Below, in pieces: positions 34,712 to 44,056 of a DNA stretch of 64,000 nt. The notes under the pieces are model-generated. The model was not told the origin of the DNA and did no database searches. It was given only the letters and a program-made list of their open reading frames with translations. How positions within the stretch are numbered: the stretch's first letter is position 1; each line of letters opens with the position of its first letter. The position numbers and the translations under genes were made by a program. The stretch covers positions 1 to 64,000 of the forward strand of contig CANFLS010000006.1 of assembly GCA_947447955.1 (NCBI GenBank). Reading direction: 5' to 3'. The DNA comes from Flavobacteriales bacterium (GTDB taxonomy: Bacteria > Bacteroidota > Bacteroidia > NS11-12g > UBA955).

Positions 34712-35107
34712 TCAAACTGAATTATCTTTCAGTTTGAAAAATAGGAATGCCGACAACACGCCCGATCCATCGGCAATGAGATCTAACCATTCCGCGCTCC
34801 TGCCCCAGTTGAGTTTGAGCTGAACAATTTCAACAATGCCCCCAATAACAATAGCTAAAACTATAAAAACATGTTCTTTATGACGGCGAATTGCTATTGA
34901 GTCTGCGGTTGAATGGTATTTCAAATATGTGAAATGGTAAATAACATACCAAAATCCCCAAAAAATAAAATGTGCAATTTTATCCGGGTGCAACTCTTTC
35001 AGCCATTCTGGCAAAGGGCTATCCTCACTACTTTTTGGCTTTAATGTGAGATATAAAATAAAAAATCCCCACAGAACTGCGGGGATTATAGTTTGTTTTT
35101 TGAACAT
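34712..35107 (-). CDS. VanZ-like membrane protein
   Basis: 131 aa with four hydrophobic segments. VanZ-family hallmarks are the early PDKIAHFIFWGFWYV (conserved K-AHF) and the late GGIVEIVQLKLNWGRSAEWLDLIADGSGVLSA (E-Q...R...DL-A-G). The function of the family is not settled; the founding member gives low-level teicoplanin resistance. It lies 16 nt after gcvH on the same strand. A terminator-like hairpin sits within its first 15 codons, so transcription from gcvH may often stop before the gene is finished. Confidence 0.85.
   Translation of the reverse strand: MFKKQTIIPAVLWGFFILYLTLKPKSSEDSPLPEWLKELHPDKIAHFIFWGFWYVIYHFTYLKYHSTADSIAIRRHKEHVFIVLAIVIGGIVEIVQLKLNWGRSAEWLDLIADGSGVLSAFLFFKLKDNSV
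35055..35087 (-). terminator. Intrinsic-terminator-like hairpin inside the 5' end of the vanZ-like gene
   Basis: On the minus strand, AATCCCC and GGGGATT arms flank a GCAGTTCTGT loop that can itself pair further (CAG/CTG). The hairpin is directly followed by TTTTTTATTTTA. The structure lies about codons 8-18 of the vanZ-like frame, downstream of gcvH. Confidence 0.6.
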
Positions 35108-35123
35108 TCAGTTTTACTGCGAA

Positions 35124-35504
35124 TTAAGCACCAATTAAGGCTTTGTATTCGTCAGCACTCATCAAACCATCGATTTCTGAAGGATTAGATAAATTGATTT
35201 TTACCATCCAACCGTCACCATAAGGATCAGAGTTTACTGCTTCTGGGCTATCTTCTAGTCCAGGGTTTACTTCTGAAATTTCGCCACTAACAGGCATAAA
35301 TAATTCACTTACCGTTTTAACTGCTTCAACGCTACCAAACATAGCATGTGCATCTAACGTTTCACCTTCTGTAGTAATATCGATAAAAACGATATCACCC
35401 AATTCACCTTGTGCGAAATCTGTAATTCCAACAGTTGCACTGTTTCCTTCAACCAAAATCCACTCGTGATCTTTGGTATATTTTAAATTTTCTGGAAAAT
35501 TCAT
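35124..35504 (-). CDS. gcvH: Glycine cleavage system H protein
   Basis: 126 aa, full length. It carries the lipoyl arm that shuttles the aminomethyl group between the P, T and L proteins. Lys63 in [20 protein letters not shown] is the lipoylation site. The N-terminal [33 protein letters not shown] and the C-terminal [13 protein letters not shown] are typical. No other gcv gene is adjacent; it follows accD by 18 nt, so both lie in a metabolic operon with fbaB upstream. Confidence 0.95.
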   Translation of the reverse strand: MNFPENLKYTKDHEWILVEGNSATVGITDFAQGELGDIVFIDITTEGETLDAHAMFGSVEAVKTVSELFMPVSGEISEVNPGLEDSPEAVNSDPYGDGWMVKINLSNPSEIDGLMSADEYKALIGA

Positions 35505-35522
35505 AATCTATTTATCTTTTTG

Positions 35523-36425
35523 TTAGTTGTTTTTTGACCAAATAATTGACAACAAAGTTGACAATTTTTCTCTTAATTCTGTGCGTTTTACTATAAAATC
35601 TAAAAATCCATGTTCTACCAAGAATTCGCTACTTTGGAAACCTTTTGGTAAATCTCTACCAATGGTTTCTTTGATAACTCTTGGACCAGCAAACCCAATA
35701 AGTGCTTCTGGCTCTGCGATGTTGAAATCTCCCAACATAGCAAAAGATGCGGTAACTCCACCGGTAGTAGGATTTGTCATTAGCGAAATATAAGGAACAC
35801 CTGCTTTGTTTAGCAATGCCAATTTCGCACTGGTTTTAGCCATTTGCATCAAAGAAAATGCAGCTTCCATCATTCGGGCTCCACCAGATTTTGAAATCAT
35901 TAGGAAAGGTGTTTTTGTTTTGATAGCGTGGTCAATTGCCCTTGCAATCTTTTCACCCACCACAGACCCCATTGATCCCCCAATAAAATTAAAATCCATA
36001 CAAGCCACAACCAAACCATGACCATCAATAGTACCATACGCTGTTCTCACAGCATCTTTTAATGATGTTTTTTTCTGTGCAACTACAATTCTGTCAACAT
36101 AGGGTGCGGAGTCAACAAAATTCAAAGGATCTCCACTGCTTAAATTGATATCTAGTTCCGTAAATTTTTGATCATCAAATAATATTTCAAAATACTCTTT
36201 TGAACCAATACGATCATGATAACTGCAAGATGGGCAAACATATAGGTTATTCATCCAATCTTTGGTTGGGTGCACATCTTTACAACGAATACACTTTTCC
36301 CAAAGCCCATCGGGAGTTGGTTTTTTATCTTTGGTTTTTGTTAAAATTCCAGAGATGGTTCTTTTAAACCATTTTGATTCAGAACTTTCTAAACCGAATT
36401 CTTCTTCAAAGTCAGTGTTTGCCAA
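35523..36425 (-). CDS. accD: Acetyl-CoA carboxylase carboxyltransferase beta subunit
   Basis: 300 aa. The N-terminal zinc ribbon has Cys45, Cys48, Cys64 and Cys67 (EKCIRCKD ... [10 protein letters not shown]). The crotonase-type core shows [18 protein letters not shown] and [13 protein letters not shown]. With AccA it transfers carboxyl from biotin to acetyl-CoA for fatty acid synthesis. The start must be the TTG at 36425: an in-frame TAA lies 9 nt upstream and there is no ATG or GTG before the conserved domain. That TTG is part of a TAACTTTG string that looks like a -7 box, which may be chance. It follows fbaB by 30 nt. Confidence 0.92.
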   Translation of the reverse strand: MANTDFEEEFGLESSESKWFKRTISGILTKTKDKKPTPDGLWEKCIRCKDVHPTKDWMNNLYVCPSCSYHDRIGSKEYFEILFDDQKFTELDINLSSGDPLNFVDSAPYVDRIVVAQKKTSLKDAVRTAYGTIDGHGLVVACMDFNFIGGSMGSVVGEKIARAIDHAIKTKTPFLMISKSGGARMMEAAFSLMQMAKTSAKLALLNKAGVPYISLMTNPTTGGVTASFAMLGDFNIAEPEALIGFAGPRVIKETIGRDLPKGFQSSEFLVEHGFLDFIVKRTELREKLSTLLSIIWSKNN

Positions 36426-36455
36426 AGTTAATTAGTTTTAAAGTTAATTTATAGA

Positions 36456-37514
36456 TTAGGCAATAGTAATGCTATTGTCTAAATATATATCTTGAACTGA
36501 ATTCAACAAATGAATTCCTTCGTTCAAAGGTTTTTGGAATGCTTTACGTCCCAATATCAAACCTGTTCCACCAGCTCTTTTGTTTACAACAGCTGTTGTT
36601 ACTGCTTCTTCAATATCACCTTGTCCTTTACTTTCACCACCACTGTTAATCAAACCAGCTCTACCCATATAGCAATTAGCCACTTGGTAACGGGTTAAAT
36701 CAATTGGGTGATCAGTAGTTAATTCAGAATATACTTTTGGGTGAGTTTTGCCATGTTTTGTAGCCAAATAACCACCATTGTTAGTAGGTAATTTTTGTTT
36801 GATAATATCAGCTTGAATGGTTACACCCAAATGATTTGCTTGACCAGTTAAATCGGCACTTGCATGATAATCTACTCCGTCAACTTTAAATCCGTTATTA
36901 CGGGTATAGCACCATAAAATGGTAGACATACCTAATTCGTGAGCCATTTCGAATGCTTTTGCTACTTCAACAATTTGACGTGCGCTTTCAGGACTTCCAA
37001 AATAGATGGTAGCACCAATTGCGGTTGCACCTAAGTTCCAAGCCTCTTTAATTGAACCAAACATAATTTGGTCAAATTTATTTGGGTAAGAAAGGAATTC
37101 GTTGTGGTTAATTTTAACAATAAATGGGATTTTGTGGGCGTATTTTCTAGAATTCATAGCCAACACACCGTAGGTTGATGCAACTGCATTACATCCACCT
37201 TCAATTGCCAATTTAATAATGTTTTCTGGATCAAAATATGCAGGGTTTGGTGCAAAAGAAGCACCGGCACTGTGTTCAATACCTTGATCAACTGGTAAAA
37301 TACTTAAATATCCTGTGTTTGCCAATCTGCCATTGCCATAAAGGTTTTGCAAGCTTTTTAGAACTTGCGTGTTGCGGTTAGTTTGAGCAAAAACTCTGTC
37401 TACGAAATCTGATCCAGGTAAATGAATAGTTTCTTTAGAAATTGTGTTACAGGTGTGATTCAACAGGTATTCTGCCTGATCTCCTAATAAAGATTGAACA
37501 TTAGATTGAGCCAT
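36456..37514 (-). CDS. fbaB: Class I fructose-bisphosphate aldolase (FbaB/DhnA type)
   Basis: 352 aa, the E. coli FbaB length. Signatures include [23 protein letters not shown] (active-site start), [46 protein letters not shown] and [17 protein letters not shown]. It cleaves fructose-1,6-bisphosphate to triose phosphates through a Schiff base in glycolysis and gluconeogenesis. Strongly biased, A/T-ending codons and a ~25-nt leader from a TATTTTTG box suggest high expression. First gene of the fbaB-accD-gcvH-vanZ series. Confidence 0.93.
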   Translation of the reverse strand: MAQSNVQSLLGDQAEYLLNHTCNTISKETIHLPGSDFVDRVFAQTNRNTQVLKSLQNLYGNGRLANTGYLSILPVDQGIEHSAGASFAPNPAYFDPENIIKLAIEGGCNAVASTYGVLAMNSRKYAHKIPFIVKINHNEFLSYPNKFDQIMFGSIKEAWNLGATAIGATIYFGSPESARQIVEVAKAFEMAHELGMSTILWCYTRNNGFKVDGVDYHASADLTGQANHLGVTIQADIIKQKLPTNNGGYLATKHGKTHPKVYSELTTDHPIDLTRYQVANCYMGRAGLINSGGESKGQGDIEEAVTTAVVNKRAGGTGLILGRKAFQKPLNEGIHLLNSVQDIYLDNSITIA

Positions 37515-37542
37515 TTTATAATATTTTGTTGTTAATTTGAAG

Positions 37543-37550
37543 CAAAAATA
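37543..37550 (-). promoter_or_regulatory. -7 promoter box TATTTTTG, fbaB
   Basis: Exact TAnnTTTG on the minus strand, 28 nt before the fbaB ATG; gives a conventional leader of about 25 nt. Confidence 0.55.
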
Positions 37551-37563
37551 ACCATTTTTATTG

Positions 37564-37986
37564 ATGATTCAGATATTTGAAATACAAACACCCGAAGAAA
37601 TGGCTGCCGCATTTGAAATTCGGCGCATCGTTTTTGTGATTGGACAAAATTGCGCGCCCGATGAAGAATACGACGAGCATGAAAAAAGTTGCAGGCATTT
37701 TCTTGCGAAATACCAAGGAATAAAGGCAGGAACGTGCAGAATTAGGCAAACTGACAATGGAATTAAACTTGAACGTTTTGCTGTATTAGAAAGTTATAGA
37801 GGTAAGAAAATAGGTGCTGAGTTGGTAAAAAATTGTTTAGAAAAAATAATGCCCACTCACAAAGTTATTTACCTGCATGCCCAAGAACATGCGCTTGACT
37901 TTTACAAAAAACTAGGCTTTGAGCAAGTTGGCGAAAGATTTTTCGAAGCCAATATTCCTCATTTCAAAATGACATTAAATAAATAA
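37564..37986 (+). CDS. GNAT family N-acetyltransferase
   Basis: 140 aa from the ATG at 37564 (a TTG directly before it is less likely). Motif A of GNAT enzymes appears as [24 protein letters not shown], containing the acetyl-CoA pyrophosphate loop (RGKKIG), and motif B as [23 protein letters not shown]. The N-terminal [19 protein letters not shown] is typical of the ElaA/YjcF-like small GNATs. The substrate is unknown. It is convergent with the next gene, over a strong terminator. Confidence 0.87.
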   Translation: MIQIFEIQTPEEMAAAFEIRRIVFVIGQNCAPDEEYDEHEKSCRHFLAKYQGIKAGTCRIRQTDNGIKLERFAVLESYRGKKIGAELVKNCLEKIMPTHKVIYLHAQEHALDFYKKLGFEQVGERFFEANIPHFKMTLNK

Positions 37987-38008
37987 TGCGGCCAAAGCCG
38001 CATTATTT
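37981..38008. terminator. Bidirectional intrinsic terminator
   Basis: A 12-bp perfect stem (AAATAATGCGGC / GCCGCATTATTT) with a CAAA loop; the GNAT stop codon lies inside the left arm. Confidence 0.85.
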
Positions 38009-38039
38009 ATAACTATACATAATAAAATATTACTTCAAT

Positions 38040-38516
38040 TTATAGAGAATCAACTCCTGTAATTTTATTCACTTTTGAAGTTGCATCCACAGAAACACGA
38101 ACCATCATTTTGCCACCCAATTTTTGTATGTCTTGGAATTTGGTAACCATTGCGGTTGGGATATAAAAACAACCACAACTTTCTGAACCATTTGCAGCGA
38201 AATCAACTATTTTGTATCCTTTTAAAATTTTACAAAATTGAGTTTTCGGTGCGTTAGAAGTATTGACACCTGCAGAACCTGATGGCGCAGTAGTTCCTAC
38301 TGGAGCGTTAATAGCAGCAGGGTTTCCTGGATTAACTGGCGATGAAGAAACAGCAACAGCTTGTGTTCCTCTAATTGACCCTGTAAAATCTGAAACTGAA
38401 ATGGTTTTACCATTGAAACTTGTGTAATTTGAAACCAATTCAGTTGGTTTTACCATTTGTGCATTGGCCATTCCAACGAAAGCCATAATTGCAACTAAAA
38501 ATATATTTTTTTTCAT
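38040..38516 (-). CDS. Small exported protein of unknown function
   Basis: 158 aa with signal peptide (MKKNIFLVAIMAFVGMANAQ). The centre (~50-85) is low-complexity Ala/Pro/Ser/Gly/Asn (SSPVNPGNPAAINAPVGTTAP), and the C-terminal ~70 residues look globular, with three Cys (CKILKGYKIVDF, SCGCFYIPTAMV). No family recognised. A TAACTTTG box within the 3' end of the ABC gene (38558-38565) may give it a separate promoter with a ~40-nt leader. Confidence 0.65.
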   Translation of the reverse strand: MKKNIFLVAIMAFVGMANAQMVKPTELVSNYTSFNGKTISVSDFTGSIRGTQAVAVSSSPVNPGNPAAINAPVGTTAPSGSAGVNTSNAPKTQFCKILKGYKIVDFAANGSESCGCFYIPTAMVTKFQDIQKLGGKMMVRVSVDATSKVNKITGVDSL

Positions 38517-38562
38517 ACTTATCTATTTAATCTTAACATTGTTATCAAATTGCATGCCAAAG

Positions 38563-40311
38563 TTAATTATCGATATTCTCGCCTATTTGTTGACGCCACA
38601 TTGCGTTATACAAACCCTTGAATTCAATTAATTCGTCATGGGTACCATTTTCAATAATTTTTCCCTTCTCCAATACAAATATACAATCTGCATGCATAAT
38701 TGTACTTAATCGATGGGCAATCATTACATTAATTCTGTTTTTTTGACCTGAAATATCTTTCAATGTTTTTGTGATTTCCTGCTCTGTAATAGAATCTAGC
38801 GCAGATGTTGCTTCATCGAAAATCAACAAATTTGGTTTTCGTAACAATGCTCTGGCAATCGACAATCTTTGCTTTTCACCACCGGAAACTTTAATGCCGC
38901 CCTCACCTATTTGAGTTTCTAAGCCTTTTTCCGCCCTGCTCATCAATGAACTTGTGGCAGCCTTCGACAGAGCCTCTAACATCTCTTCTTCGGTGGCAGA
39001 AGGACAAACAAATGTCAAATTTTCCTTAATGCTTCCTGAAAACAATTGCGACTCTTGGGAAACCAATCCCAATTGAGTGCGTATTTCATTCCTGTTGATT
39101 TCATTCACACCAAAATCATTGAATTTAACCTCCCCTTCTATTGGTAAATACAAGCCTACCAACATTTTAACCAAGGTACTCTTTCCGCTGCCTGAAGGAC
39201 CAACAAAGGCAATTGTTTGTCCTTTATTAAGTTCAAAACTTATATCAGTAAGCGCATTCCTATTTGCGGTTTGATGCTTAAACGATACTTTATCAAATGT
39301 AATTTTTTCAATATTGCCAATGTGCTTGGCGTTTTCAGGAATAATTTCACTTGGAGTCTTTAATAGTTGATCAAATTTATTGAGGGATACTTCTGCTTCC
39401 CTCCATGCTTGAATAAAGGTTCCCAATTCCTGAAGAGGATTGAAAATAAAAAACGTATAAAACAAAAATTGAATATACATTCCTGGGGTAATTCTTTGGG
39501 TAAAAACCATCCATGATAAAAACAGCAACAACAAATTTCGCATTAGGTTAACCGTTGTGCCTTGTACAAATCCTAAGGTTCTTACTTTCTTTACCTTTTT
39601 TAATTCCAGTCCTAATATTTTCAGAGTATTTGAACTGATGCGCTGCATTTCTTGCACAACCAATCCCAAGCTTTTTACCAGTTCTATATTGCGCAAACTT
39701 TCGGTGGTTGTACCTGCTAAAACCGACGTTTCTTGCATAATGTCCTTTTGAATAATTTTAATTTGTTTACTTAACATTGAACTGCTAATTCCCACAATTG
39801 CCATTGCCGCTAAAAATACCGGAGCAATTAACCAATGCACAGAAAATGAAGCAATAAATACAAAAATGACACCCACAATAGAGGTAAATAACAAATTTAC
39901 GGTAAGGGTAATTACCCTTTCAGAATCTGTTCTTACCTTTTGTAAAATATTCAAAGTTTCACCGCTTCTATGATCTTCAAACGTAGCAAAGGGCAAATCG
40001 AGGGTATGTTTAATTCCATCGGTAAAGATTTTGGCACCCGCTTTTTGAATGGCTACATTTACAAAATAATCTTGCAAGTTTTTAGATATACGACTCACCA
40101 TTGCAACACCAATTCCAATTGACAACCATGACATTACACCCCTAATGTAATCATGTTCATTGTATAAATGGAATTTTGTTAGGTATCTATCAAACAAATT
40201 CCTTCCCACCCATGGATCTAACAAACTAAAAACTTGGCTTAAAGTAGCCAAAAACAACGCCCAAAACACCAATTTTCCTTGGGGCTTAAGATATAACCAT
40301 AACCTTTTCAT
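38563..40311 (-). CDS. ABC exporter, fused permease-ATPase (MsbA-like)
   Basis: 582 aa. A six-helix exporter domain (~15-310) precedes an ATPase domain with Walker A GPSGSGKST, Q-loop VSQESQLFSGS, signature VSGGEKQRLSIARAL, Walker B LLIFDEATSALD and H-loop IAHRLS. This half-transporter works as a homodimer. Placed after an LptF/G-like permease and a GT4 enzyme, a lipid A/LPS-core or surface-glycan flippase role is likely but not proven. Its ATG is directly adjacent to the stop of the GT4 gene (no gap). Confidence 0.9.
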   Translation of the reverse strand: MKRLWLYLKPQGKLVFWALFLATLSQVFSLLDPWVGRNLFDRYLTKFHLYNEHDYIRGVMSWLSIGIGVAMVSRISKNLQDYFVNVAIQKAGAKIFTDGIKHTLDLPFATFEDHRSGETLNILQKVRTDSERVITLTVNLLFTSIVGVIFVFIASFSVHWLIAPVFLAAMAIVGISSSMLSKQIKIIQKDIMQETSVLAGTTTESLRNIELVKSLGLVVQEMQRISSNTLKILGLELKKVKKVRTLGFVQGTTVNLMRNLLLLFLSWMVFTQRITPGMYIQFLFYTFFIFNPLQELGTFIQAWREAEVSLNKFDQLLKTPSEIIPENAKHIGNIEKITFDKVSFKHQTANRNALTDISFELNKGQTIAFVGPSGSGKSTLVKMLVGLYLPIEGEVKFNDFGVNEINRNEIRTQLGLVSQESQLFSGSIKENLTFVCPSATEEEMLEALSKAATSSLMSRAEKGLETQIGEGGIKVSGGEKQRLSIARALLRKPNLLIFDEATSALDSITEQEITKTLKDISGQKNRINVMIAHRLSTIMHADCIFVLEKGKIIENGTHDELIEFKGLYNAMWRQQIGENIDN

Positions 40312-41508
40312 CTAATCTCTTTTTCCTATCATTTTTGAATAAAACATCAATAATTCACGGGTATTGTTTTGCAAATTATGATGTTCAATCATATACTTTT
40401 TACCACGAACGCCCATTTTTATGGTTTCATGCCATTGTTGAATCATGGTAATAATTGAATTGGCAAATTCTTCATGTGTATCTGCAATTTCAGCATGTAC
40501 ATGATTTTCAACATCAATGCCTTGGACTCCTATTTTTGTGGTTACACAGGGTATTCCCAAGCTCATTGCTTCAATCAATTTCATTCTAATTCCGCTTCCT
40601 GCAACAACCGGAACAATACAAATTCCATGGGTTAACATAAATGATTGTGCATTTTCTACTTCGCCATGGTTAAATACCCCACTTTGGAAAAATCTTGCGT
40701 CGCTCTTATTTAATCCTTTTCCAGCCAAATGAAACGCTAACTGCGGATATTCCGATTTTACAATTGGCCAAACCTTTTGCAAAAACCATTCAACGCCTTG
40801 AATATTTGCCATCCACTCCATGCTTCCAATATGGAACAATTTAAATGGTTGTAATTCTAGATCAACCTCTAAACCCAAATTTAAACCTGGTAGGTATAAA
40901 TACTGAGGGACATTTGTAAATTCTTTGAATACTTCCAAATCACTTGGGGCAATTGCCACTATAGAATCGACACTTTTCAAAAAGGCAACTTCTTCGCGTT
41001 TAAGTCTTTTGGCTTGTAAATTTAAATACACTTTCTTCAAGAAATTTGAAGTTTCAGTTGCCAGTCTTTCCCATATTTGACTTTCAAAATTATGCGCTCT
41101 GTATGAAATATGACCTTTAAAATCATTTCTCAATGTACTCAAAAATCCAGCTGAATAAAGTCCCTCAATTTGAACCAAATCAAATTCTTCGTTTCTTAAT
41201 AGTTGGCTTAATTGTTCATTGGCAGATTTGCTTTCGTAACGAACCAAATGGAAACTCCTATTTGATAGTAAATTCAAAAAAGCATTCCATGGTTTGATAT
41301 CCGTATTGATTTGACAAGAGTAATACTTACAGAAAGAAAACCTTTCTAAAAGTGTTTTGTCATCAATAAAATGCTTTTGGGTATTTAATGAAAAATAGCT
41401 AACCTCATGTCCCTCAAAAGCCATGGCTTTCAGCATTTGAAAAGTAGCCAATGCCCCACCATCGTGTAAAGGCCATGGAAATCGGTTACCTATTACTAGA
41501 ATTTTCAT
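40312..41508 (-). CDS. Family 4 (GT-B) glycosyltransferase
   Basis: 398 aa. GT-B architecture: the N-domain starts MKILVIGNRFPWPLHDGGALATFQML with the acceptor-side Gly loop, and the C-domain has LFHIGSMEWMANIQGVEWFL and the nucleotide-sugar signature IVPVVAGSGIRMKLIEAMSLGIPCVTT with its EAM...G glutamate. These retain the sugar configuration and build LPS or exopolysaccharide. The gene overlaps the LptF/G-like gene (ATGA) and abuts the ABC exporter, so the three form one envelope-glycan operon. Confidence 0.88.
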   Translation of the reverse strand: MKILVIGNRFPWPLHDGGALATFQMLKAMAFEGHEVSYFSLNTQKHFIDDKTLLERFSFCKYYSCQINTDIKPWNAFLNLLSNRSFHLVRYESKSANEQLSQLLRNEEFDLVQIEGLYSAGFLSTLRNDFKGHISYRAHNFESQIWERLATETSNFLKKVYLNLQAKRLKREEVAFLKSVDSIVAIAPSDLEVFKEFTNVPQYLYLPGLNLGLEVDLELQPFKLFHIGSMEWMANIQGVEWFLQKVWPIVKSEYPQLAFHLAGKGLNKSDARFFQSGVFNHGEVENAQSFMLTHGICIVPVVAGSGIRMKLIEAMSLGIPCVTTKIGVQGIDVENHVHAEIADTHEEFANSIITMIQQWHETIKMGVRGKKYMIEHHNLQNNTRELLMFYSKMIGKRD

Positions 41509-42995
41509 ATTTCACTTTCTTTACGCTTCATTTTTGAAGCGACAAACTGAAAAATGCGTCTATAGAACACTTTAATAAATGTAAAATCAAAGACAGCCCT
41601 ATCGCGTATGGCTTTGTAGGTAATTAACATACCAATTGGGAACAGAAACAAGGAACTCATCCACATACCTGCCCAAACGGGCATCACCAACTCCTTACCC
41701 ATTTTTTCGCCAGTTAAATTAATTGCGTAAAACAGCACAAATAAGATTACGCTGATTACCAATGGAAGTCCAATTCCACCTTTTTTGATAATTGCACCAA
41801 GTGGCGCAGAAATCAGGAACAACATGAAAATCAAAAACGAATAAGAGAATTTCCTGTGATATTCAGTTCTATATAAAGCGATATCTTGGGTTAAAAAAGT
41901 TTGATTGGAAGTGTAACCATCCAATGTTCCTTTCAGTCCTCTGGCTTGTGTAATGGCCAATGCCCTAATTACTGCTTGACTGGTTTTATCGAAATGATCA
42001 ATAATATTGGTATCTTTTAAATTGAAGAACTGCTTATTTTTATCGGTCAATCTTGGTCTTTCCATTTGTGAAAACAACTTCGGATAATGTATGTAGCGAC
42101 TGCAGTACCGAGAATTTTCAACCGTTAAATTCTTCATTTTCATATGAAAAGTATCAATCTCTAATTGCAATTGTTTAATATTCAGCAATTTGAAATCATG
42201 CGACATTGCTTCACGATCGGTAAAATTAAAATCCAAACTAGACAAATCAATGACCATTTGCTGTTTATCAAAGTGCATTTGATTGAACGGCATTGTTTTG
42301 TTATAAGTTGGATTGCTTGTCATTTCTTCCCAACGCGTTCCATTGTATAAAGTAAAACTGAGGCTGCGCTTATCTTCAGACATCAGCATTTTGCCTCGTT
42401 CTGCACGAATCACGTTCAATTGCTTACTGTCGTCTTTTTTACATTCGTAAATAAGCACATCTTTTACATCTTCGTTGTTTTTGTCTTTTTCGCCAATACG
42501 AATGGCTACTCCGTCAATTTGCTGATAAAATTGTCCAGGATCAATGTTGAAAGCTGGCTTTTTTGATCGCATATCCATGAGCATTGCTTTAAATTCAAGG
42601 TTTGCTTTTGGTATTACATAGTTTAAAAACAAAAAGTTAAGAAACATTAAAACCGCCATAAATACGAAAGTGGGTCGTAAAATTCGCATTAAAGAAATTC
42701 CATTTCCTTTCATGGCAACCAGTTCAAAACTCTCAGATAGATTTCCAAATGTCATGAGTCCTGCAACCATGATGGTTAAAGGCAAGGCCATTGGCACCAA
42801 ATCGGCCAATGATAAAAATATCAATTTCAACATGACCGTTGCTGGAATACCTTTACCAACCAATTCGTTGATATACTTCCAAAGGAATTGCATTAAAAAC
42901 AAAAAAAGACTCAGTACAAACGTCACGAGGAAAGGGCCTATAAAAGACCGCAATACCAAAACATCTATCTTTTTTAGTTTAAAAAGGGATTTCAT
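41505..42995 (-). CDS. LptF/LptG family LPS export permease
   Basis: 496 aa from the ATG at 42995 (MKSLFKLKKIDVLVLRSFIG); in-frame codons up to 43181 run through the neighbouring gene's 3' end and are rejected. Six helices in the 3 + 3 arrangement flank a periplasmic beta-jellyroll (~130-340). Conserved LptF/G features: FIGPFLVTFVLSLFLFLMQFLWKY, ESFELVAMKGNGISLMRILRP and a late APLGAIIKKGG. Moves LPS from the inner membrane into the Lpt bridge. A TATCTTTG box at 43003-43010, 7 nt upstream, starts the operon. Confidence 0.88.
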   Translation of the reverse strand: MKSLFKLKKIDVLVLRSFIGPFLVTFVLSLFLFLMQFLWKYINELVGKGIPATVMLKLIFLSLADLVPMALPLTIMVAGLMTFGNLSESFELVAMKGNGISLMRILRPTFVFMAVLMFLNFLFLNYVIPKANLEFKAMLMDMRSKKPAFNIDPGQFYQQIDGVAIRIGEKDKNNEDVKDVLIYECKKDDSKQLNVIRAERGKMLMSEDKRSLSFTLYNGTRWEEMTSNPTYNKTMPFNQMHFDKQQMVIDLSSLDFNFTDREAMSHDFKLLNIKQLQLEIDTFHMKMKNLTVENSRYCSRYIHYPKLFSQMERPRLTDKNKQFFNLKDTNIIDHFDKTSQAVIRALAITQARGLKGTLDGYTSNQTFLTQDIALYRTEYHRKFSYSFLIFMLFLISAPLGAIIKKGGIGLPLVISVILFVLFYAINLTGEKMGKELVMPVWAGMWMSSLFLFPIGMLITYKAIRDRAVFDFTFIKVFYRRIFQFVASKMKRKESEI

Positions 42996-43002
42996 TAAAG
43001 TG

Positions 43003-43010
43003 CAAAGATA
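43003..43010 (-). promoter_or_regulatory. -7 promoter box TATCTTTG, LptF/G-GT4-ABC operon
   Basis: Exact TAnnTTTG on the minus strand, 7 nt before the ATG at 42995; it lies in the 26-nt gap after the cobalamin operon. Confidence 0.6.
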
Positions 43011-43021
43011 CCATCTTTTGC

Positions 43022-44056
43022 CTAAAAGAAAATGAAATCGGTGGGAATTACCCCCGTTTGAAGGGTATTGATAATTTTCCCATTTCTGTTTACAACATAA
43101 ACGGTTCCATTGCTCACATAATCTTGAGCATCGGCAACATAAATCCACCCATTTCGGGGATCGATGCCCATTCCATAGCAATTTTTGGCTTTGTCAAAAA
43201 CAGTAATTCTATCAGAATATACAGTTGATTCAATTGAAATAGATTGCACTTGATTTTGGCCTATAAAATAAAGTTGATCTTTTTCAGGTGAAATTGCCAA
43301 TCTGCTTAACCCATAGTTTTGAGGGAAAGTAAACTTCTTTTCCAGTTTCAAATTTTCATTGTAGCACAACAATGAAGCCTTTCCATTTACAGATGCCAAA
43401 ACCCATAATCGGTTGTAACCATCAATAACCATATTTTGCGCACCGGAATCGGTAGCAACTTGTGTAGTATCGAATGTAATGGGTTGAATCATCAATAATT
43501 TACCGTCGTAGCAGGCAACGGTAACTTTATTTTGCCAAAGAATCATTTGTTCAGTCCAACCATAACGAGATGAAGTTTGTTTGGGGTATACTCCTATTTC
43601 TTTAATGGTTTGGAGGGACGTAGAATCGAGAACAGATATTGCATTTGCCTGAATATCGGAACAAAAAATATACTTCCCGGCTGGCAAAAGGTAGCGTGGC
43701 GAACGAAGTGAGCCACGTGAACTCACTTGCTTATAAGTGCTCGGATTTAATTTTAATATTTTGCCACTGTTGTTCACTGTAAGCCAAATGTTTTTGCCAT
43801 CATAATACCCGCTTTGCAATACATCGCCTATCGGTTTTTTATTTTCTGACTCAAAAACATTGACATAAAACTTATTTGAATCAACGCTGTAGACATCAAA
43901 TCGGGCATTTCCCCACATATAATTTCCCTCACATAAAACACCAACCCTATTGGTTGTGTTTACCATTGTAACGAAAGGATTTTGCTTGGGCTCAGTAATG
44001 CAAGACGTAAGCCAAACTAAAATTACAAACGTGAAAAATACCCGGAATTTATGCAT
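43022..44056 (-). CDS. Beta-propeller surface lipoprotein, BtuG-like (cobalamin capture)
   Basis: 344 aa; lipoprotein signal with lipobox LTSC. The body is made of repeated ~45-residue YncE/DUF5074-like blades (NIWLTVNNSGKILKLNPSTYK, YIFCSDIQANAISVLDSTSLQ, GWIYVADAQDYVSNGTVYVVNR). It is the third gene behind a cobalamin riboswitch and a TonB receptor. In Bacteroides, BtuG propeller lipoproteins sit on BtuB and bind B12 tightly, and gene order and fold agree here. The identification is from context plus fold; sequence similarity to known BtuG could not be measured. Its ATG overlaps the upstream stop by one base. Confidence 0.72.
   Translation of the reverse strand: MHKFRVFFTFVILVWLTSCITEPKQNPFVTMVNTTNRVGVLCEGNYMWGNARFDVYSVDSNKFYVNVFESENKKPIGDVLQSGYYDGKNIWLTVNNSGKILKLNPSTYKQVSSRGSLRSPRYLLPAGKYIFCSDIQANAISVLDSTSLQTIKEIGVYPKQTSSRYGWTEQMILWQNKVTVACYDGKLLMIQPITFDTTQVATDSGAQNMVIDGYNRLWVLASVNGKASLLCYNENLKLEKKFTFPQNYGLSRLAISPEKDQLYFIGQNQVQSISIESTVYSDRITVFDKAKNCYGMGIDPRNGWIYVADAQDYVSNGTVYVVNRNGKIINTLQTGVIPTDFIFF

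Noticed and set aside
42996..43181. N-terminal extension of the LptF/G-like protein to 43181
   Set aside because: The extra 62 residues lie in the 3' end of the preceding gene in another frame, are Cys/Trp-rich, and pass over the predicted promoter at 43003-43010.
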